A model generated the notes under the pieces. The model was not told where the DNA came from. It ran no database searches and saw only the letters and a program-made list of their open reading frames with translations. A stretch of 64,000 bases of DNA from Fasciolopsis buskii (lineage: Eukaryota; Platyhelminthes; Trematoda; Plagiorchiida; Fasciolidae): positions 1-64,000 of the forward strand of contig LUCM01004159.1 of assembly GCA_008360955.1 (NCBI GenBank), read 5' to 3'. The position numbers and the translations under genes were made by a program. This document shows, one piece after another, positions 26,417-39,013 of the stretch (position 1 is its first letter; each line of letters begins with the position of its first letter).

Positions 26417-28492
26417 CTTGGATGTTCGCATCAGTGGCAACTGAGAACTACCACACAAACTAAGAACTCCGCCTAACAGTAATGTAGATGAGCGGTGGGA
26501 CCGAGTCAAGCAACCGACGCGGTTGACAGAACGTTCTGAACAGTCTTAAATCCGTTGTCCATCAAAATCGCTGAGTATGATGGAGCAAAAACGACAGCCG
26601 TAAAAATGTAAGAGAAGAAGATGCGACAACATCTACATCGTCAAGTGACGATAAGCCTCAAGAGTGACCGTGGAAACTGGTGAGTTGAGATACCAGAATA
26701 AATGAAATCAGTGGTTGCCCTAGGTAACAATCAAATACTGCGACGCCGATGGGTGGCGTATTTCGGTGAGTGAAACCGTTTGCCATAGAGCGAGAGGTTG
26801 TACACGGCGGACGACAGAGACTCGATCGCTGGGCTGAATAATTCAAAGACCAACTTAACTGTCACTGCACTGATGTTGTTAATTAGGCGTAAATAACAAT
26901 GAATCATTGGTATCACTTGACTTCCCCCCCAACGGAACTGGAAATAGAATCGACTACTCAATGTTGGAGCAGAGAAAAGCGACCAGTCCCGACCAACTCC
27001 CCCCAAGTTCTTTCTTACTTGTTCGCTCCGTCATATTTGGAACGAGGAATGCACTCCATTGTCAAGAAGCGAATCAGTGAAGTCCACCACATTCGAGAAA
27101 GAAACACAATGACTATACTAATCATAGCGGGACCAGTTTAGTTCCGGTCGATACCGAGGTATCAGCCACGATGTTGTTGCTTTGCCTAACAATGATTCAC
27201 GAGAGTAAAATCCGCAGAAAGTGAGTACGATTTGGCTCAGGTCCAGATTTTCACCAATCGCCATCTACTTGAAACGTCCGACACACCACGCCGCCCGATG
27301 GTCGTTGTGTTCCTCAGCTTGAGAAGAATCGCTCACTCAGTCGACCTAAATGCGCCATTCAGTTCCATTCACGAGGCTTGTTAACATCCTACGAGATTTG
27401 TACTCGCACACATATGGTTACATAAAGGTATAGGATGAACCATCTATTTATTCGAAAACGTTCTAGTTGAGCTTCGTTGATGATTAGACAATAGACGAGG
27501 TGTCAAAATGCAGACGTTAAAGTTGAAAATGGCAAGAAACTAAGGCCGAGATTACATGCACTGCCTTATAAGCTTGATCTATTGTATGGAGAGTAGTGTG
27601 CACTAGACAGGTTGACAGCTGTGGCCTAATTTTGTGTGGACTTGACACCTTCAAATCGCAAAGTGCTGCCTAAAAACTAAATGACAGTACCAAAATAACG
27701 ATTCTCTTCTCGGCAGATGGGTGACGAACAGTGGTAGCGCGACAATGGAAGCGAGCACAAGCATATCTAAGGCTCAGTGGGTATACGCCGGACTGAAACA
27801 CTTGTGGCCCCGACCAGATGTTTCGCTGACAACGAAAGGTCTTGTGTGCTGTGCTGCAGTGCACGCGATTCTGCTGTATGGCTGCGAGACACGGAGTTTA
27901 CATTCTGAAGATACTCGTCACTTGGAAGTATTCGCTCACGGATATCTGAGCAGCATCGCTGGGATTGGATGATGTGACCGCGTGAGCAATGCGCAAGTAA
28001 TAGATACCGGTTCGGAGAATATTTCACTAAGGCTTATCAGGCTTAGTAAACTTCGTGGATTGGGTCCCGTGTTGCGTACGGCGGACACATTTACCGTACC
28101 GTGCCTGATTTACAACCTCCCACTGTGTGGGAAAAGCCACGTGGAAGTCAACAGATGACGTGGGAATGTGGAATGAGAAAGAGTACAGAGAACTGGGGTA
28201 AAACAGTCGCTTCACATCTTTATGGGTGGTCCAAAGGATCCGCTAACCAGGCAGCTGGGACGAGGAAGGACATCGCAGCGAACCGTGAACAGTGGCGACC
28301 GTCATTTTCTGTCGAATAGAAGTGACTGAAAATATGCGTTGTTAAGGTCAAATCATATTCCGTGTTGGCTGATATAAAATTCCTTTCCTTATTGACCTTA
28401 CATATTCATTCTTCCTATTGCAACATGTAATTCCGGGAAGAAGGCAGTGTTCAGCGGGACTTCCCTGCTGCTTAACGCCGAACGATGATGAC
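24600..28492 (+). mobile_element. near full-length but heavily decayed RTE-type element, family B
   Basis: The 5' leader aligns by eye to 54750-55140 (AGAACCAAAGG block). The endonuclease region follows near 24975-25150 (LKPRQPFGLGSF, TRIQDSSSVIQLT), with a later endonuclease piece at 26085-26215 (VPGDSNKQTRKPSASK from GDLNAHVGKLSASE, then LPAQRRDNG). The linker is near 26640 and RT fragments at 26940-27400. The post-RT segment is at 27720-27970 (KAQWVYAGLKHLWPRPDVSL, LLYGCETRSLHSED). The 3' end (AACGCCGAACGATGATGA) is at about 28474-28490, the same terminus as the copies ending at 50460 and 58354. Many stops make it long dead. Confidence 0.8.
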
Positions 28493-30349
28493 TGTCTTGG
28501 TGGCAATGCGAGCGCGATGTCAAGTAAGATGGAAGCCTACTTGCGCAAAATCCACCTAGAAACTAACGTAGCGAGTCGGAACCGCACCGGTGGACATTGG
28601 CCTACCGATGGGATTCTCTTTCCTCTCAGCTATCGAGGACGACGATCTCGATGAACACAGTGTTCTGTGATCGTTATCCGTATCGACTGACTTAGTTTAG
28701 CTCAACGATTGCAGTAATCGTAAGATGTCATTCCCGCAGTGTTGAGACACCGTTTCCCATGCACTGATCTATGCTCAGGATGCTCAGATTACGGCGGACA
28801 CAACAATCTGCGACAGATTCACCGGGTCTAACCACATGCATCGAAGCTAAAAAAAAATGCGCAAGAAGCCACCAGTCTGTACACGGAAGCAAAATGCACT
28901 TTATTTGTCCGCTTAGATCGTCCCTACTCGTAGTGTACGAATTCTCGTAGACTGATCGAGGTGCAACTCTTCAAATCACACGGAAAATAGTGCCTTTATC
29001 ATGACAGACGAACATAACGGTTGTCCAGCGCTTCCGATTTATTCAATAGTTTGGACGCCCTATCCCATTTATATTAGTTAAGGTTAGTTCAAGAGGCTTT
29101 CGCTCAGACCAGATTGAAAACTGTACGTCCAATTCTAGAACCACAAGTTAGTCGGCTCACCCACTGGTTGTCGCTAAAGGATGGCCAATGAACGCACGCA
29201 CTCGGAAGCGGCATAAATCGAGATCTCTGGAAAAATAATGAAATGATTCGCATCAGTCTGAAACTTCTATACAGTTTATTTAGGCATATTGTCTGGCGCT
29301 GTAAACGTTGTAACTAGAGTTCCATTCATTGGTGTCCACAAATGATTGAGAAAAAAGGGGAGGCGGCGGAACATGAAGAGGGATCTGATGAGACGGACGG
29401 GCAGAGGAACATGACTAGTCGGAATCATCCACAACAACGGAAGCCGAGTCAGGGCAAAGGTATAGTCCGCTGTGATCTGAATGCAAGTATCCCGATTGCT
29501 CGTGTCCTAGTAGTGCAGTTACCGAGCGATGGAATGGGACGAATTATTTGATATTCATCATGTGATCCGAAGATGAACAACATCCGGGTATGGTTGGGAT
29601 AGGCAAAGGAAATTGAACAAACAGATCTACATTTCTGGGAATTAGCGGAAAGTTACAATACAAAACCTGGGATGGAGAAGAGTGACTGAGTCTGACAGCA
29701 AGTGCACTGGTGAAAGGGAAAATCTTATCCAGACGGTTTTTTCGCACTGTTCTAAGAGGACTGTGATCATATTTTGAGAAACCTCAAGTGAGTGGTGGAT
29801 ACGTGGTCAGGAAAACAGGAAATCAGAGACCCATAATCAGGGCTCACTGAGGTCAATGGGGATCAAACAAACAAATACACATATATACAAACTGATGGTC
29901 GGTGACCTTGAACAGCATCAAACGAGACATAAAGGAAAACGGGCCGGTTCTCGCCATCCAACTGAATAAACAGAAGACATGTGCAACAAACATGCGTAGA
30001 AGGTAGCCCAATTCATGATTATCACGTATATGGACAACAAACCGCGTCCAGAGACCGCCAAGAGCAACAAAACTTCCTTCTCGGAGCCCCTTCGAAAGAA
30101 CCGGAGGACACTGAAAATGGTATGTGATTTTCTGACAAGAATTTATACACCGGCGGGTGAACCAGTTGCTACCCACATGTAGCAGATCAATACAAGAGAA
30201 AAGAGAGCGGAAAGATCTTGGACTCATCAAAATCCGAGTTCACCTGAATTACCGGACGAGATCATCCGACGTCCAACGACGATTTGAGTTTGTGTGAAAT
30301 AAACCGATATGGCGGTCGGGTGTCTAAAGGGCCGTTCGTATATTTGTCC
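28493..30349. other. 3' flank of WAPL, no supported gene
   Basis: This lies downstream of the WAPL stop codon on the minus strand and so should contain its 3' UTR. A minus-strand AATAAA (TTTATT at 29275-29280) is a possible polyadenylation signal but is about 1.07 kb from the stop. A 125-codon minus-strand frame at 29853-30230 has no recognised family and probably falls in the 3' UTR. Confidence 0.35.
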
Positions 30350-30624
30350 TCAGTTAGCTCCAGCCTGTCGCGCGGTAGTTTTCGCTGTAACGGCGATAAC
30401 ATCTGACCCCCCGTTAGGCGTCCTTTTGTCCTGCGCCTCCAGCACACGCACAATGCGAAGAATTGATTCTGAGCCTGAGGAACCCACGCCTTTTGTGAGT
30501 GACAGAAAACTCAACAACTTGGCCAGCATGATAGCCAATGGACGGAATTGACCATCTGGCAGCTTAGTTCGAATGCGATCGGCGTAACGAGGACTGGACT
30601 GGAGTATACAGCCCAGGAGAAGGG
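30350..30624 (-). CDS. WAPL: WAPL terminal coding exon
   Basis: The acceptor CTCTCACTGCAG precedes 30624. The first two bases complete the alanine codon begun in the previous exon, giving the conserved YAALLLGCILQ join. The exon continues with KLPDGQFRPLAIMLAKLLSF, LSLTKGVG and ESILRIVRVLE, which match the last helices of animal WAPL. It then adds about 25 residues (QDKRTPNGGSDVIAVTAKTT onward) beyond the usual C-terminus before the stop at 30350-30352. Vertebrate WAPL ends soon after the VIEYLE-type helix, so the basic Thr/Ala tail is specific to this lineage. Confidence 0.93.
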
Positions 30625-32079
30625 CTGCAGTGAGAGCGACAGAAATTACACAAGAGGTAGTTTGTATATAGCTTTGAATCATTACAAAGGTAATAGATCG
30701 GAGTGATATCATTTGTGTGCTATTACGCGACCGAATTCGAATAACGCAGCAAGCATACAAAAAAAATGAAAGAACCGCGAAAGGATGTAACTGTGCCAAT
30801 GGTAATAGCACTTAAGCCGTCATCGGATGGATCCGGTGTGCTTATCAAAGGAACAAACTCAGTTTTGGCAAATAAGAACTGATGATAATGTTCCATCCGG
30901 ACATTCACCTTGTCCAACCATGCTTGGGAACTCGGTATTTAGATACAGATGGACGATCTCGAAAAGAAACTGAAAAGCAGGAAACTAGGGTGAAGTTAAT
31001 TTCAGTCGAACCGATGTCAACGTCATGATGTGAATGAAAGCGATGCAGTCTGACCAGCCAGTAAGCAGTATGAATTCTACCGGTAAGGTCGTGAAAATCA
31101 GAACCAGTTCAGTTTTGACATGTGGAGATTTCCACCGCCGGATTTGAATTTGCATTGCGAGCTAACCAAAATCGAATAAAATCGGATGGCTAAAACAAGT
31201 TGCCAATGAAAGCGGAGCAAATAAATGAAGTGCTGTGAACGCGAGTGCATCACAGGGTATGACGTCGATTTGCATCATTTTTCCTCCAGAGATCCAATGA
31301 GTGGATCCCGAGTTGCAAAATAATAGCAGACAGGATCAGTGGTTAATCCTGATAAATCAGTTCATTGTCACGAACTGATCGCCTTCTAAAACCCCTTTAA
31401 CGAATAATCTAGCACGACGAAGCCAACCTGTGGATAGCAGCACGTGCTTCCCACGCCGATCACTATAGATTGTCTAGATTAGTTCATTACAGAACCTGAT
31501 CTTGGACCAATGTATCCTGAATCGTTGATCATGAACATCAGCTATGTTGGAAATTTCACGATTGGTCTGTTGGCTGCAATCTCTTTACTGGGTCATCAGA
31601 TTAAATTTGGCGGCCAATAGTCCGACACTTGTCACTTCGGTATAGTTTTTGGAATCATGTGTACAACTTATCGTCGGAAAACCGCAGAGCTGCGAAAAGT
31701 GAAAATCCTTCATTAGGTGACCGGACAAAATAAAAAGGCCACGTATATTGACACCCGAGGAGAAACGACGACGAGAACCATTCTCCACAAATGCACGAAA
31801 TTTAGCTAGCACCTAGAGAAAAAGCACTTTTGTTGAAGATCAAGTGCATGTATCAATGCTCAGCAGAAGGTACTAAATCTTGTAGTACCATGCACACAGA
31901 ACAATAAATAAGTGACTTTTTCACGATAAGAGAATTCACCCATCAACTAGTGGAGTATACCGTGGGCAGAAATGTGCTTGATTCCTTAGTCACAACTACG
32001 GGAAAAACGCCAAACCGGAAATAAAATGCTGAATTATTCGCAAAGACCTGACTTGGTAGCACATTCAAAAACAACCCAC
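30625..32079 (-). other. WAPL intron, no other feature seen
   Basis: This 1455-base intron is bounded by GTGGGT (32079 leftward) and TGCAG (30625). No retroelement or RNA gene is visible in it. Confidence 0.7.
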
Positions 32080-32394
32080 CAGCATACGCAGCTACCACGG
32101 AATCTTCCATATGCCGTTGTGCCTGCGACATCTGTTCGGCCAAACGTTCCTGTTCCTCCTGTGTATCGACCACGAATTCCACATCCGCGCCGCTCCCCAC
32201 ACTCTCATCGTCATCCTCGTCGTCGTCCTCGTCATCTCCGCTATCACTGTTGCTATTCCCGCTGACCACCTCCTCTCCCTCGTCATCGTCATCATCATCA
32301 CCATGCCTACAGTCGGTGGAATCGTCATCGTCATCAGCATCACGGCGAATATGGCTGTGATGCCCACGCTTGTGATTTTTTCGTCTCCGGCGGC
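32080..32394 (-). CDS. WAPL: WAPL exon with long acidic tract
   Basis: The acceptor TTCTTCGTTAG ends at 32395 and the donor GTGGGT begins at 32079. The first two bases complete a Gly codon from the previous exon (GLLG|RRRRKNHKRG). A basic start (RRRRKNHKRGHHSH) is followed by Asp/Glu runs (DADDDDDSTD, HGDDDDDDEGEE, GDDEDDDEDDDES). The conserved ending is QAQRHMEDSVVAAYA, which matches the WAPL helix HMEDCIVASY. Vertebrates have a shorter Glu/Lys-rich linker at the same place. The acidic runs are coded largely by GAT/GAC/GAG triplets, so slippage may have extended them. Confidence 0.93.
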
Positions 32395-32691
32395 CTAACG
32401 AAGAACATTGCAAATGAACAGTATGGAATTGCTCGAACAGTGAAGGTGAACAGAGATGAATCTTGGAAATCCGATACATACAAATGCAAGTATGTGTCCT
32501 TATAATCAACCGGAACGACCAATTAAAGAGACTCATCTGCGATAAATGTTGAGTTCAGCGAAAAAAAAGTACCACGCGTTGCAAACACCGGCAAACATTT
32601 GTCAAACCAAGGGCCGATGTGCAATCAAAATATCAGCGAAAACGGGCGCAGAGAGAAAAAAATGAAGGTGAAGCATGAAGGAAGGGACCAG

Positions 32692-34838
32692 GCCGAGAAT
32701 GACATCATAAATCTTGTTAACTCCAATGGCAACACTGCCACAGGCTGCGGAGGAGAGATAGTTCTTCTCACTCAGTTTTCTGATGCCATTCCAAAAAACC
32801 CATCGTGCGGATAAACCAGTTTCTGATGGAGGACAGGTAAGTGTCCGCAATGTTTTAACTGTACGCACAAATGAAAGATCCAGTGCACAAAATATTTGCT
32901 TGGATTGTAGAAACGGGCTACCAAACTGCTCCAGCGCTCCAGGCGACGCTCCTGAGAGTGAATCACAGAGCTTTCGGATTCCTTGACCAACTCAAGGTTT
33001 GGGGTGCAAACTTAATCGGAAAAAATGAATGGACGAATAATTGATCCAAGCGGATGGGCATGCATCCAGCCAATCCTCGCTGCCTTGTGGATGGATTTCT
33101 GTTAGAACCAAAGGGTTCTGATGAGAACTCTAGTCGTTCACCTGCTTAGGTGAAATCAGTCTAGTAGCACCCGTCCATCATCTCCTGAGTGCCAAGAAAT
33201 TATAAACAATTCTACAGGGGTAATCCGGACCGCGATGTCCATCGCAGTCAAAAGAGTGGGTAGTGGTAAGCAGACATTTGCTCACGTTTTCGCCCCAATC
33301 TCCCCCGGCGCCCTCTCCCTACCCATAGTGCTTTCACTGGTTGCATGCCCGACACCTGGAATGATTCATCTCCAAATAGTGTCATGAATGGTTTTCAGTC
33401 TCGCAGTTCAAATTCTCTTAAGCCTCGTCAGCCATTTGGTCTCGGCTCTTTCAATGGGAGTACTTTCATGCAGACCAGTAAACAGGCGTGCTCAGTGCAC
33501 GGAAGGGATCCACTAGCGATCTAAATCTGCCGCACCCGTGAAACGCGAATTCAAGATTCGAGTAGTGTAATTCAACTAACTTGTGCGTATTATCTCAAGA
33601 TATTTCCCGTGCACCTCAAAAGACGAAGCAACTCAAACTTCGGGTGAACAAGATGTAAGAAAAACTTAAATGACAAGGCTGGAAGCATGGTACGAGACAG
33701 CAACATATAAATACAATTCCGCAAAAAGTTGATAGAAGAAAGGGAAAATAACAAACGGCAAGATGACAAGTTCTGCTCGTTTTGTTCCCAGCCCTATACA
33801 TCTTGTGACTTTAGTTCCTTTTCCAGTTTTTAGAGAGAGGGGGGAGGTACACAAGTTCTACAGACAGGTTATATAACATTAGCATCACATTTCGGTTGAG
33901 AGCCATAGATCCTAGCGTTTCCAGCCAACGACGGTACTCATTTATTGGGCCCCAGCACGAAAGAAGGAAAGCAACAATCGAGGCAAAAATCGAAGCTAAC
34001 TTATTCACATTACTAAGCCAGGTCACAACCTGATCATCCCGTCGCTTCTTCCAGCCTTATCGAGCACATGCAAAAAACACCAAGAGGCAGACGATGGACA
34101 GGCATACGCAACACATGTCCAAACTATCAACGGAGATGTAAAGCGATTAAATTAGTCAGAAGACGACTGTCCGCTTCTAGAACATGTCGATGCATCTCGT
34201 CATTGCGCGCCATATGTTCCCACCAGACACGAGCAGTGCTTCGGAGATACCGGTGGTCGAACACAGAAAGTCGCCTGGAATCCTAAAATGGGAAAGGACA
34301 GGTCTGTTGAACGTAAAGAACACAACGATTAATAGTCGCTAATGCGCTGTAAGACTTCAGAGGTCGGCTGGCATTCTACATGATAGATATGTTAAGCGTT
34401 ACTTGTGTGACATCTCGGAATACGCTCCAACAGACGATGGTATTGACATAAGGAACGGATTTGTCGATGGTACTAGCGTTCACAAGAGGGAAGGCTCTGA
34501 AAACGCAATAGTACCAGGTGATTCTAACAAGCAAACTAGAAAACCTAGTGCGTCAAAAGTTTGTTTGGAAGGATGTTGCGTCTTACCCGCACAGCGTAGA
34601 GATAACGGAGGACTACTCCAGTTTTGTGGAGACAGCCACTTGTTTTATTTTTTACGAGTTCCCGTGGCATAGCCTCAAGTAATCTACCGTTGACACAATT
34701 CTGTCCAAAACTGCACGCCCTACTGGTCCACGCACGTCGAATCAAACCATGCATTAGTTTTATTGAGATCCTCGCTAAAGCTGAAAATAGATATCGACCT
34801 GAACCGCAGACCCGGTTGGTCATAGAATGTATATCTGA
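32692..34838. repeat. right copy of the 2147-bp duplication (probable assembly artefact)
   Basis: It is the same as 24270-26416 with constant offset 8422. It stops exactly at an ambiguous base (34839) and a Nextera junction adapter (34840-34877). This placement points to misjoined reads rather than a genomic duplication. Confidence 0.9.
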
Positions 34839-34839
34839 N

Positions 34840-34877
34840 CTGTCTCTTATACACATCTAGATGTGTATAAGAGACAG
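34840..34877. other. Nextera mate-pair junction adapter (synthetic contaminant)
   Basis: The 38 bases are CTGTCTCTTATACACATCT followed directly by AGATGTGTATAAGAGACAG. These are the two inverted Tn5 mosaic-end oligos joined as in circularised Nextera mate-pair libraries. It is a laboratory sequence left in the assembly, preceded by a single N at 34839. Confidence 0.98.
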
Positions 34878-35017
34878 GTTCCCACCAGACACGAGCAGTG
34901 CTTCGGAGATACCGGTGGTCGAACACAGAAAGTCGCCTGGAATCCTAAAATGGGAAAGGACAGGTCTGTTGAACGTAAAGAACACAACGATTATTAGTCG
35001 CTAATGTGCTGTAAGAT
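34878..35017. repeat. third copy of 25794-25933 after the adapter
   Basis: The sequence restarts at GTTCCCACCAGACACG, repeating 25794-25933 (and 34216-34355) with few differences such as ATTATTAGT for ATTAATAGT. It is the other side of the mate-pair read through the adapter. Confidence 0.85.
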
Positions 35018-35144
35018 CCAGTGCCTCCTGGATTTAAGACCACAAGCGAAATCTGCGGACAAATTCATCGCCGCGAAATATAACCGCACTGCTCGTCGTA
35101 ACTGCTGCTCGTCGAAGTTATTAATTCCTTGGATTGATTCTGGT

Positions 35145-36720
35145 CATAGCCGTTGCGAAAAACCGACTCACATAGACGGTGGACGGCCAGTCGCGGTTAT
35201 GGCCTACACCGATGGCCGTTAAGAGCTGGCGCAAAAATCGCACTAAAACTAACGCATAGTTCGACTCGACGTACGTGATCCAGCACGATCTACAGTTCTG
35301 AACAGAACCGCGCCAACGGTAGCTTACTTCAATATGGTCGATCTAACTCACATTACCGATCGAGTTAGAGCTTCATGTCACCATGCGACGCGAACTGTGT
35401 CGGAAGTTCGTACTAGACAAGAACAGTTATTGTCCGCAAAGAATTGGAGAAGTCTTTCCCCATTATCTGTTCGCTGAGCAGGCAAGTCACAGCGCCCACC
35501 TAAACGGGCTTCCGATGCACTAAGTTTTCCAACGTGTGCATTCAAATCACCTACTACCAATACAATGTCAGAGCCTTTGCTCTTCCGAACAAGAATGATG
35601 AGGTCATCATAAAACTCATCGTTTTGCATGCCAGTGCTGCAGTCTTTTGGGGATGTATGACGAGACGACAAATAAACTGCGCTTAACACTACTATCCTTC
35701 CGGACACCCACTGATCCCTGCAGTCTCACGGCACATAAGCGACTGTTGACTGGGATCCAGTCTAAAAAGGCCGCCTCAGCCTTCTCACTTAAGACTATTC
35801 CTACACCGCGTTGACCCACAGCTTGAATCGCTTCGTCTCTCGAAGCGTGCAGGAAATATCTTGACGAGAAATTAGGCGCAGTTAGTTGAATTACTCTACT
35901 CGAATCCTGAATTCGTGTTTCACTCACACAGCAGACATCAATCAAAAGTGAGCCCACTGTCAGAGCCAAACATGCCTGTTGGCCAGCCTACGTGAAAGTG
36001 CGCACACTGAAGGAACCGAGATTCAGAAGCTGACGGGAATTGAGAAAATGTGAGCTGACAGACTGGAAGCCACCTCGCAGATCATTTGACACTGAACCGT
36101 AGGGAGAATCGAGCGTGTTTTCAGTGGGGCACCATGGGTAGGCAGAAGGGCAAAGAAATTCGGTTGGAGACAGAGGAGACACGCTGAATGAAAGGGAGAC
36201 GGAATATGTTTCTCGTTCCAAATATCACGAAGCAAGGAGGTAAGGGATTTCATCAGAGCTTCTCCACCCATTTTGAAAAGAACTGAGTGAAGTCGATCAG
36301 GACCGGTTGCTTTCCCCCTATTCAGAAGTCGAATATTCGACTCCACTTGCAATTTCGTTGGGGCATCAAGTGACACCTACAAAGGATTTGCAGCTACAGA
36401 CGTCGGCCTAAATACGTTAGTGTGTGGCCAGCTAAACTGATCCTTGAAGTGTTCGGCTCAACGGTCCAACCTTTGTTGTCTACCATGGATGAGTTCTCCA
36501 TTCCTATCGCACACGACTTCACTAACCGGAATTCGCCGCCCACCGCTGGCGCGTATAAGCTTAAACAGTCTTTGACTGTTACCTGAAGCGGCCGCTACTT
36601 CCATCTCTTGAGCTACCCTAATTCGCCAGTTTTCACGGTCATTCTTATAGCTTATGACCAATTGACACTGCAACTGTCGACGTATCTTATGCACCTCCAG
36701 GTTGACTATGTACTACTGTT
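35145..36720 (-). mobile_element. rearranged family B element, minus strand
   Basis: Read on the minus strand, the order is linker (36694-36458, IRRQLQCQLVISYKNDREN, EMEVAAASGNSQRLFKLIRA), RT start (36376-36230, ESNIRLLNRGKATGPDRL, LLRDIWNEKHIPS), then a jump near 36195 to the 5' leader. The endonuclease follows (35969-35378, GDLNAHVGKLSASEARLGGR) and then linker-proximal sequence. The normal order is leader, endonuclease, linker, RT. This is therefore two partial units joined head to tail, or a deletion between tandem copies. The endonuclease part is the exact reverse complement of 55258-55849, with the same frameshift. Confidence 0.85.
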
Positions 36721-37840
36721 AAAAAGAGGCGAGTAGTTAGATTCAACGCTTCACTAAAAGATTCACTGTCAACACATGAAAATCTGACAGGTCAAAAGGT
36801 CAAAATCGAGTTCAGAAGACGGTGAACGGACGGACAGATTGGGTAGAGAACCACTGAGGACTGTATTTCAAGGTAAAGCAACGTATCATCTCATTCTCTC
36901 AACCAATATCTTAACAACCTCTCTTCATTATTCTGTCGCCGCTTTTACAGGCTTGCGGAGATTCAAAATACTCCGCCGAGGACCGCCGACTATTAGTCAT
37001 TTCTCTCACATCAGTGAAGGATTGTATTCAAATATTTTGCAATCAAGATACTTGCGGAACCCGTGCGTCACCTGCAAAATGATTCAACAAAATGCTGATC
37101 TTATGTTTGCACACGTTTAACTTTTCGTTCCATACTCGCCAGAGCCACTATTAACAGGGATTCCGCAGTCCCTTAATGAGCATATATCCTCAACTGAAAC
37201 CGTGACTCGGCCGACCTTTTCAGCAACCTTTCATGAATAGTCTCATTAATAGATTGAGTGATACTTCCTATTTTCGACGAAATAACGAATACAATCATAT
37301 TTCCTGACTGGAATGCGGATAACCATGTAAGCAAAAGCCTGAAACAATACAAAACGAAGTAGAAGAGCGAATCCTTAGTAGAAATACGTTAGGGGTTTGG
37401 GATTTTACAGTACTAGTTAGAAACCGGACTTGCGCTGCCCTAACAAGGATGACAAACTAAGTTGTTCGGCCGAAAGGATCCAGAAGTGATTCACAAAAAA
37501 CAATTGATAAAGTAAAACAATCCTCATCAAAGTTGGAGTAACCAACTATTTTGCCATCTGATTTCAAAAAGATGAACTGGTCATCAAACTGAGCGAGACT
37601 AAATTGAAAATGAAAAGATCGACACAGTCTTACGGTCAGTTTTCGGCATTGCTGTGAAAATCACAATAAGAATTGTTCGGTTCTAGCTTTACAGAATTAC
37701 AAACCATCACTCACGACTTCGGTCTCTCCGCACAAATCACCATTAACATGGCAACCGCATATAAACAGTGACCAAAAAGCGCGCTTGATACTGTAAGGCT
37801 AGAAACAATCGATTCACGTGCCATGGAAAAAAGTTCGTAC

Positions 37841-38072
37841 CCAAAAGCCCGCATGTCGGGGCAAAACCGGTAGCTTTGCGATCCTCAATCAGGCGCCATT
37901 TCAAACCAGCCTCCTCGATATGAGTCGGTCGGCCAAAGCGCGTTTGGTCAACAGCATCTCCCGAGGATTTCACACTGGTCAACTGCTCTCGACGACGTCG
38001 AGCCGCCTCGTCGTCATCATCGTCCCGCTCGAAATCGTGATTGCGCGCCTGCTCTTCACGCGTAAGGAACAA
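37841..38072 (-). CDS. WAPL: WAPL exon
   Basis: The acceptor TTTCTGAACAG precedes 38072, giving the join LVQ|LFLTREEQARNHDFE. This matches the ALVQLFLERE helix of animal WAPL. An acidic then basic run follows (ERDDDDDEAARRRREQLTS), then variable sequence to GFAPTCGLL. The donor at 37840 (GTACGA) is weak by sequence. However, using it lets the next exon complete a Gly codon in the correct frame, which supports it. Confidence 0.85.
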
Positions 38073-39013
38073 CTGTTCAGAAATAAAATGAATGAGTGGC
38101 AGTACAAAAGACCAGAAAGCAAAATGCCAAGTGAAGCTATGTCTCCGAATTAATGAAGGACATTTGAGTACACAATATCAAACGAAAGGATAAAAACAGA
38201 AATGCAGGGAATTCTTATTCATATATCTGACTAATCTTTGTACACACCTTGTTCCACTGGAACCATGACGAAAGAAAATCAAAGAGCGCGAGATAATTAT
38301 AAAATAATAAGTGTGTGGGTTTCACAGTATACAACATCTCTTTGAGACCCTTTCACATCATTGATTGTCCGTCGTCATGTATGGCTCCTTTGTGAACTGT
38401 TGCACCACTCGATCGCCCAGTTCAGAACAGGTAAACTTATTCGAGGGTGCATCTCTAGTCCTTGTGAAACCGAACACCATCTACAAGCCAATAGTCACTT
38501 TAGAGGAGCCGGTGGCAAGTCGAAAAGTTAAAGCACCTCTTCTGGAAAACCTCGAGAAATGACCTCATTTAGTAGATGGATCACGCTCGCTGCGTCAGAA
38601 TGGTACTAACTTGTGATATTTCGTATTAAGCCGGAAATTCATATTCAAGGGAATTTGGTCTCAACCAGATTGAAGGCGAGTAGTCTGCAATCAACCTGAA
38701 CAAAAGATAGAATAGATAAACTTAATTCCAGTTCAAACAACGATAAATTATGCACTGCGAGAGTACCACGAAACCAGAATACACGATTGTAAATCAAACA
38801 CCCAACCACTGGGCTATCCGAGTTGATTCCCGACAGCCCAGATAAAGTAGTTGTGTTACACTTGACTTCCAATGGTGAGTTGATAATGAATGGCGAATCA
38901 TCACAAGTAGAACCTACTCATTTTATCTCATTTTCAAATCCGCAAATGTAATTAATAACCGAGAATGAACATCTAAAGGTACTGAAAGCATGTCTACGTA
39001 AACGGGAAATTAC
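38073..39013 (-). other. WAPL intron, no other feature seen
   Basis: This 941-base intron has donor GTAATT at 39013. A tRNA A-box-like stretch on the minus strand near 38810 (TAGCCCAGTGGTTGGG) has no matching B box, so I do not call an element. Confidence 0.65.

Larger units (their letters stand above)
32395..37840 (-). other. WAPL intron containing a misassembled block and a rearranged retroelement
   Basis: The intron runs from GTACGA donor sequence (37840 leftward) to the TTCGTTAG acceptor. Inside it are the right copy of the 2147-bp duplication, a Nextera adapter, a 140-bp third copy, and a minus-strand family B element (35145-36720). The stretches 32395-32691, 35018-35144 and 36721-37840 show nothing recognisable. 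The true intron may be shorter than shown. Confidence 0.75.

Noticed and set aside
32026..32398. Plus-strand and alternative minus-strand frames (Ile/Val/Met-rich and Met/Thr-rich) over the acidic region
   Set aside because: They are shadows of the triplet-rich WAPL exon; the frame giving HMEDSVVAAYA is the conserved one.
38765..38835. tRNA A-box-like stretch on the minus strand
   Set aside because: No B box at the right distance and no stem pairing.
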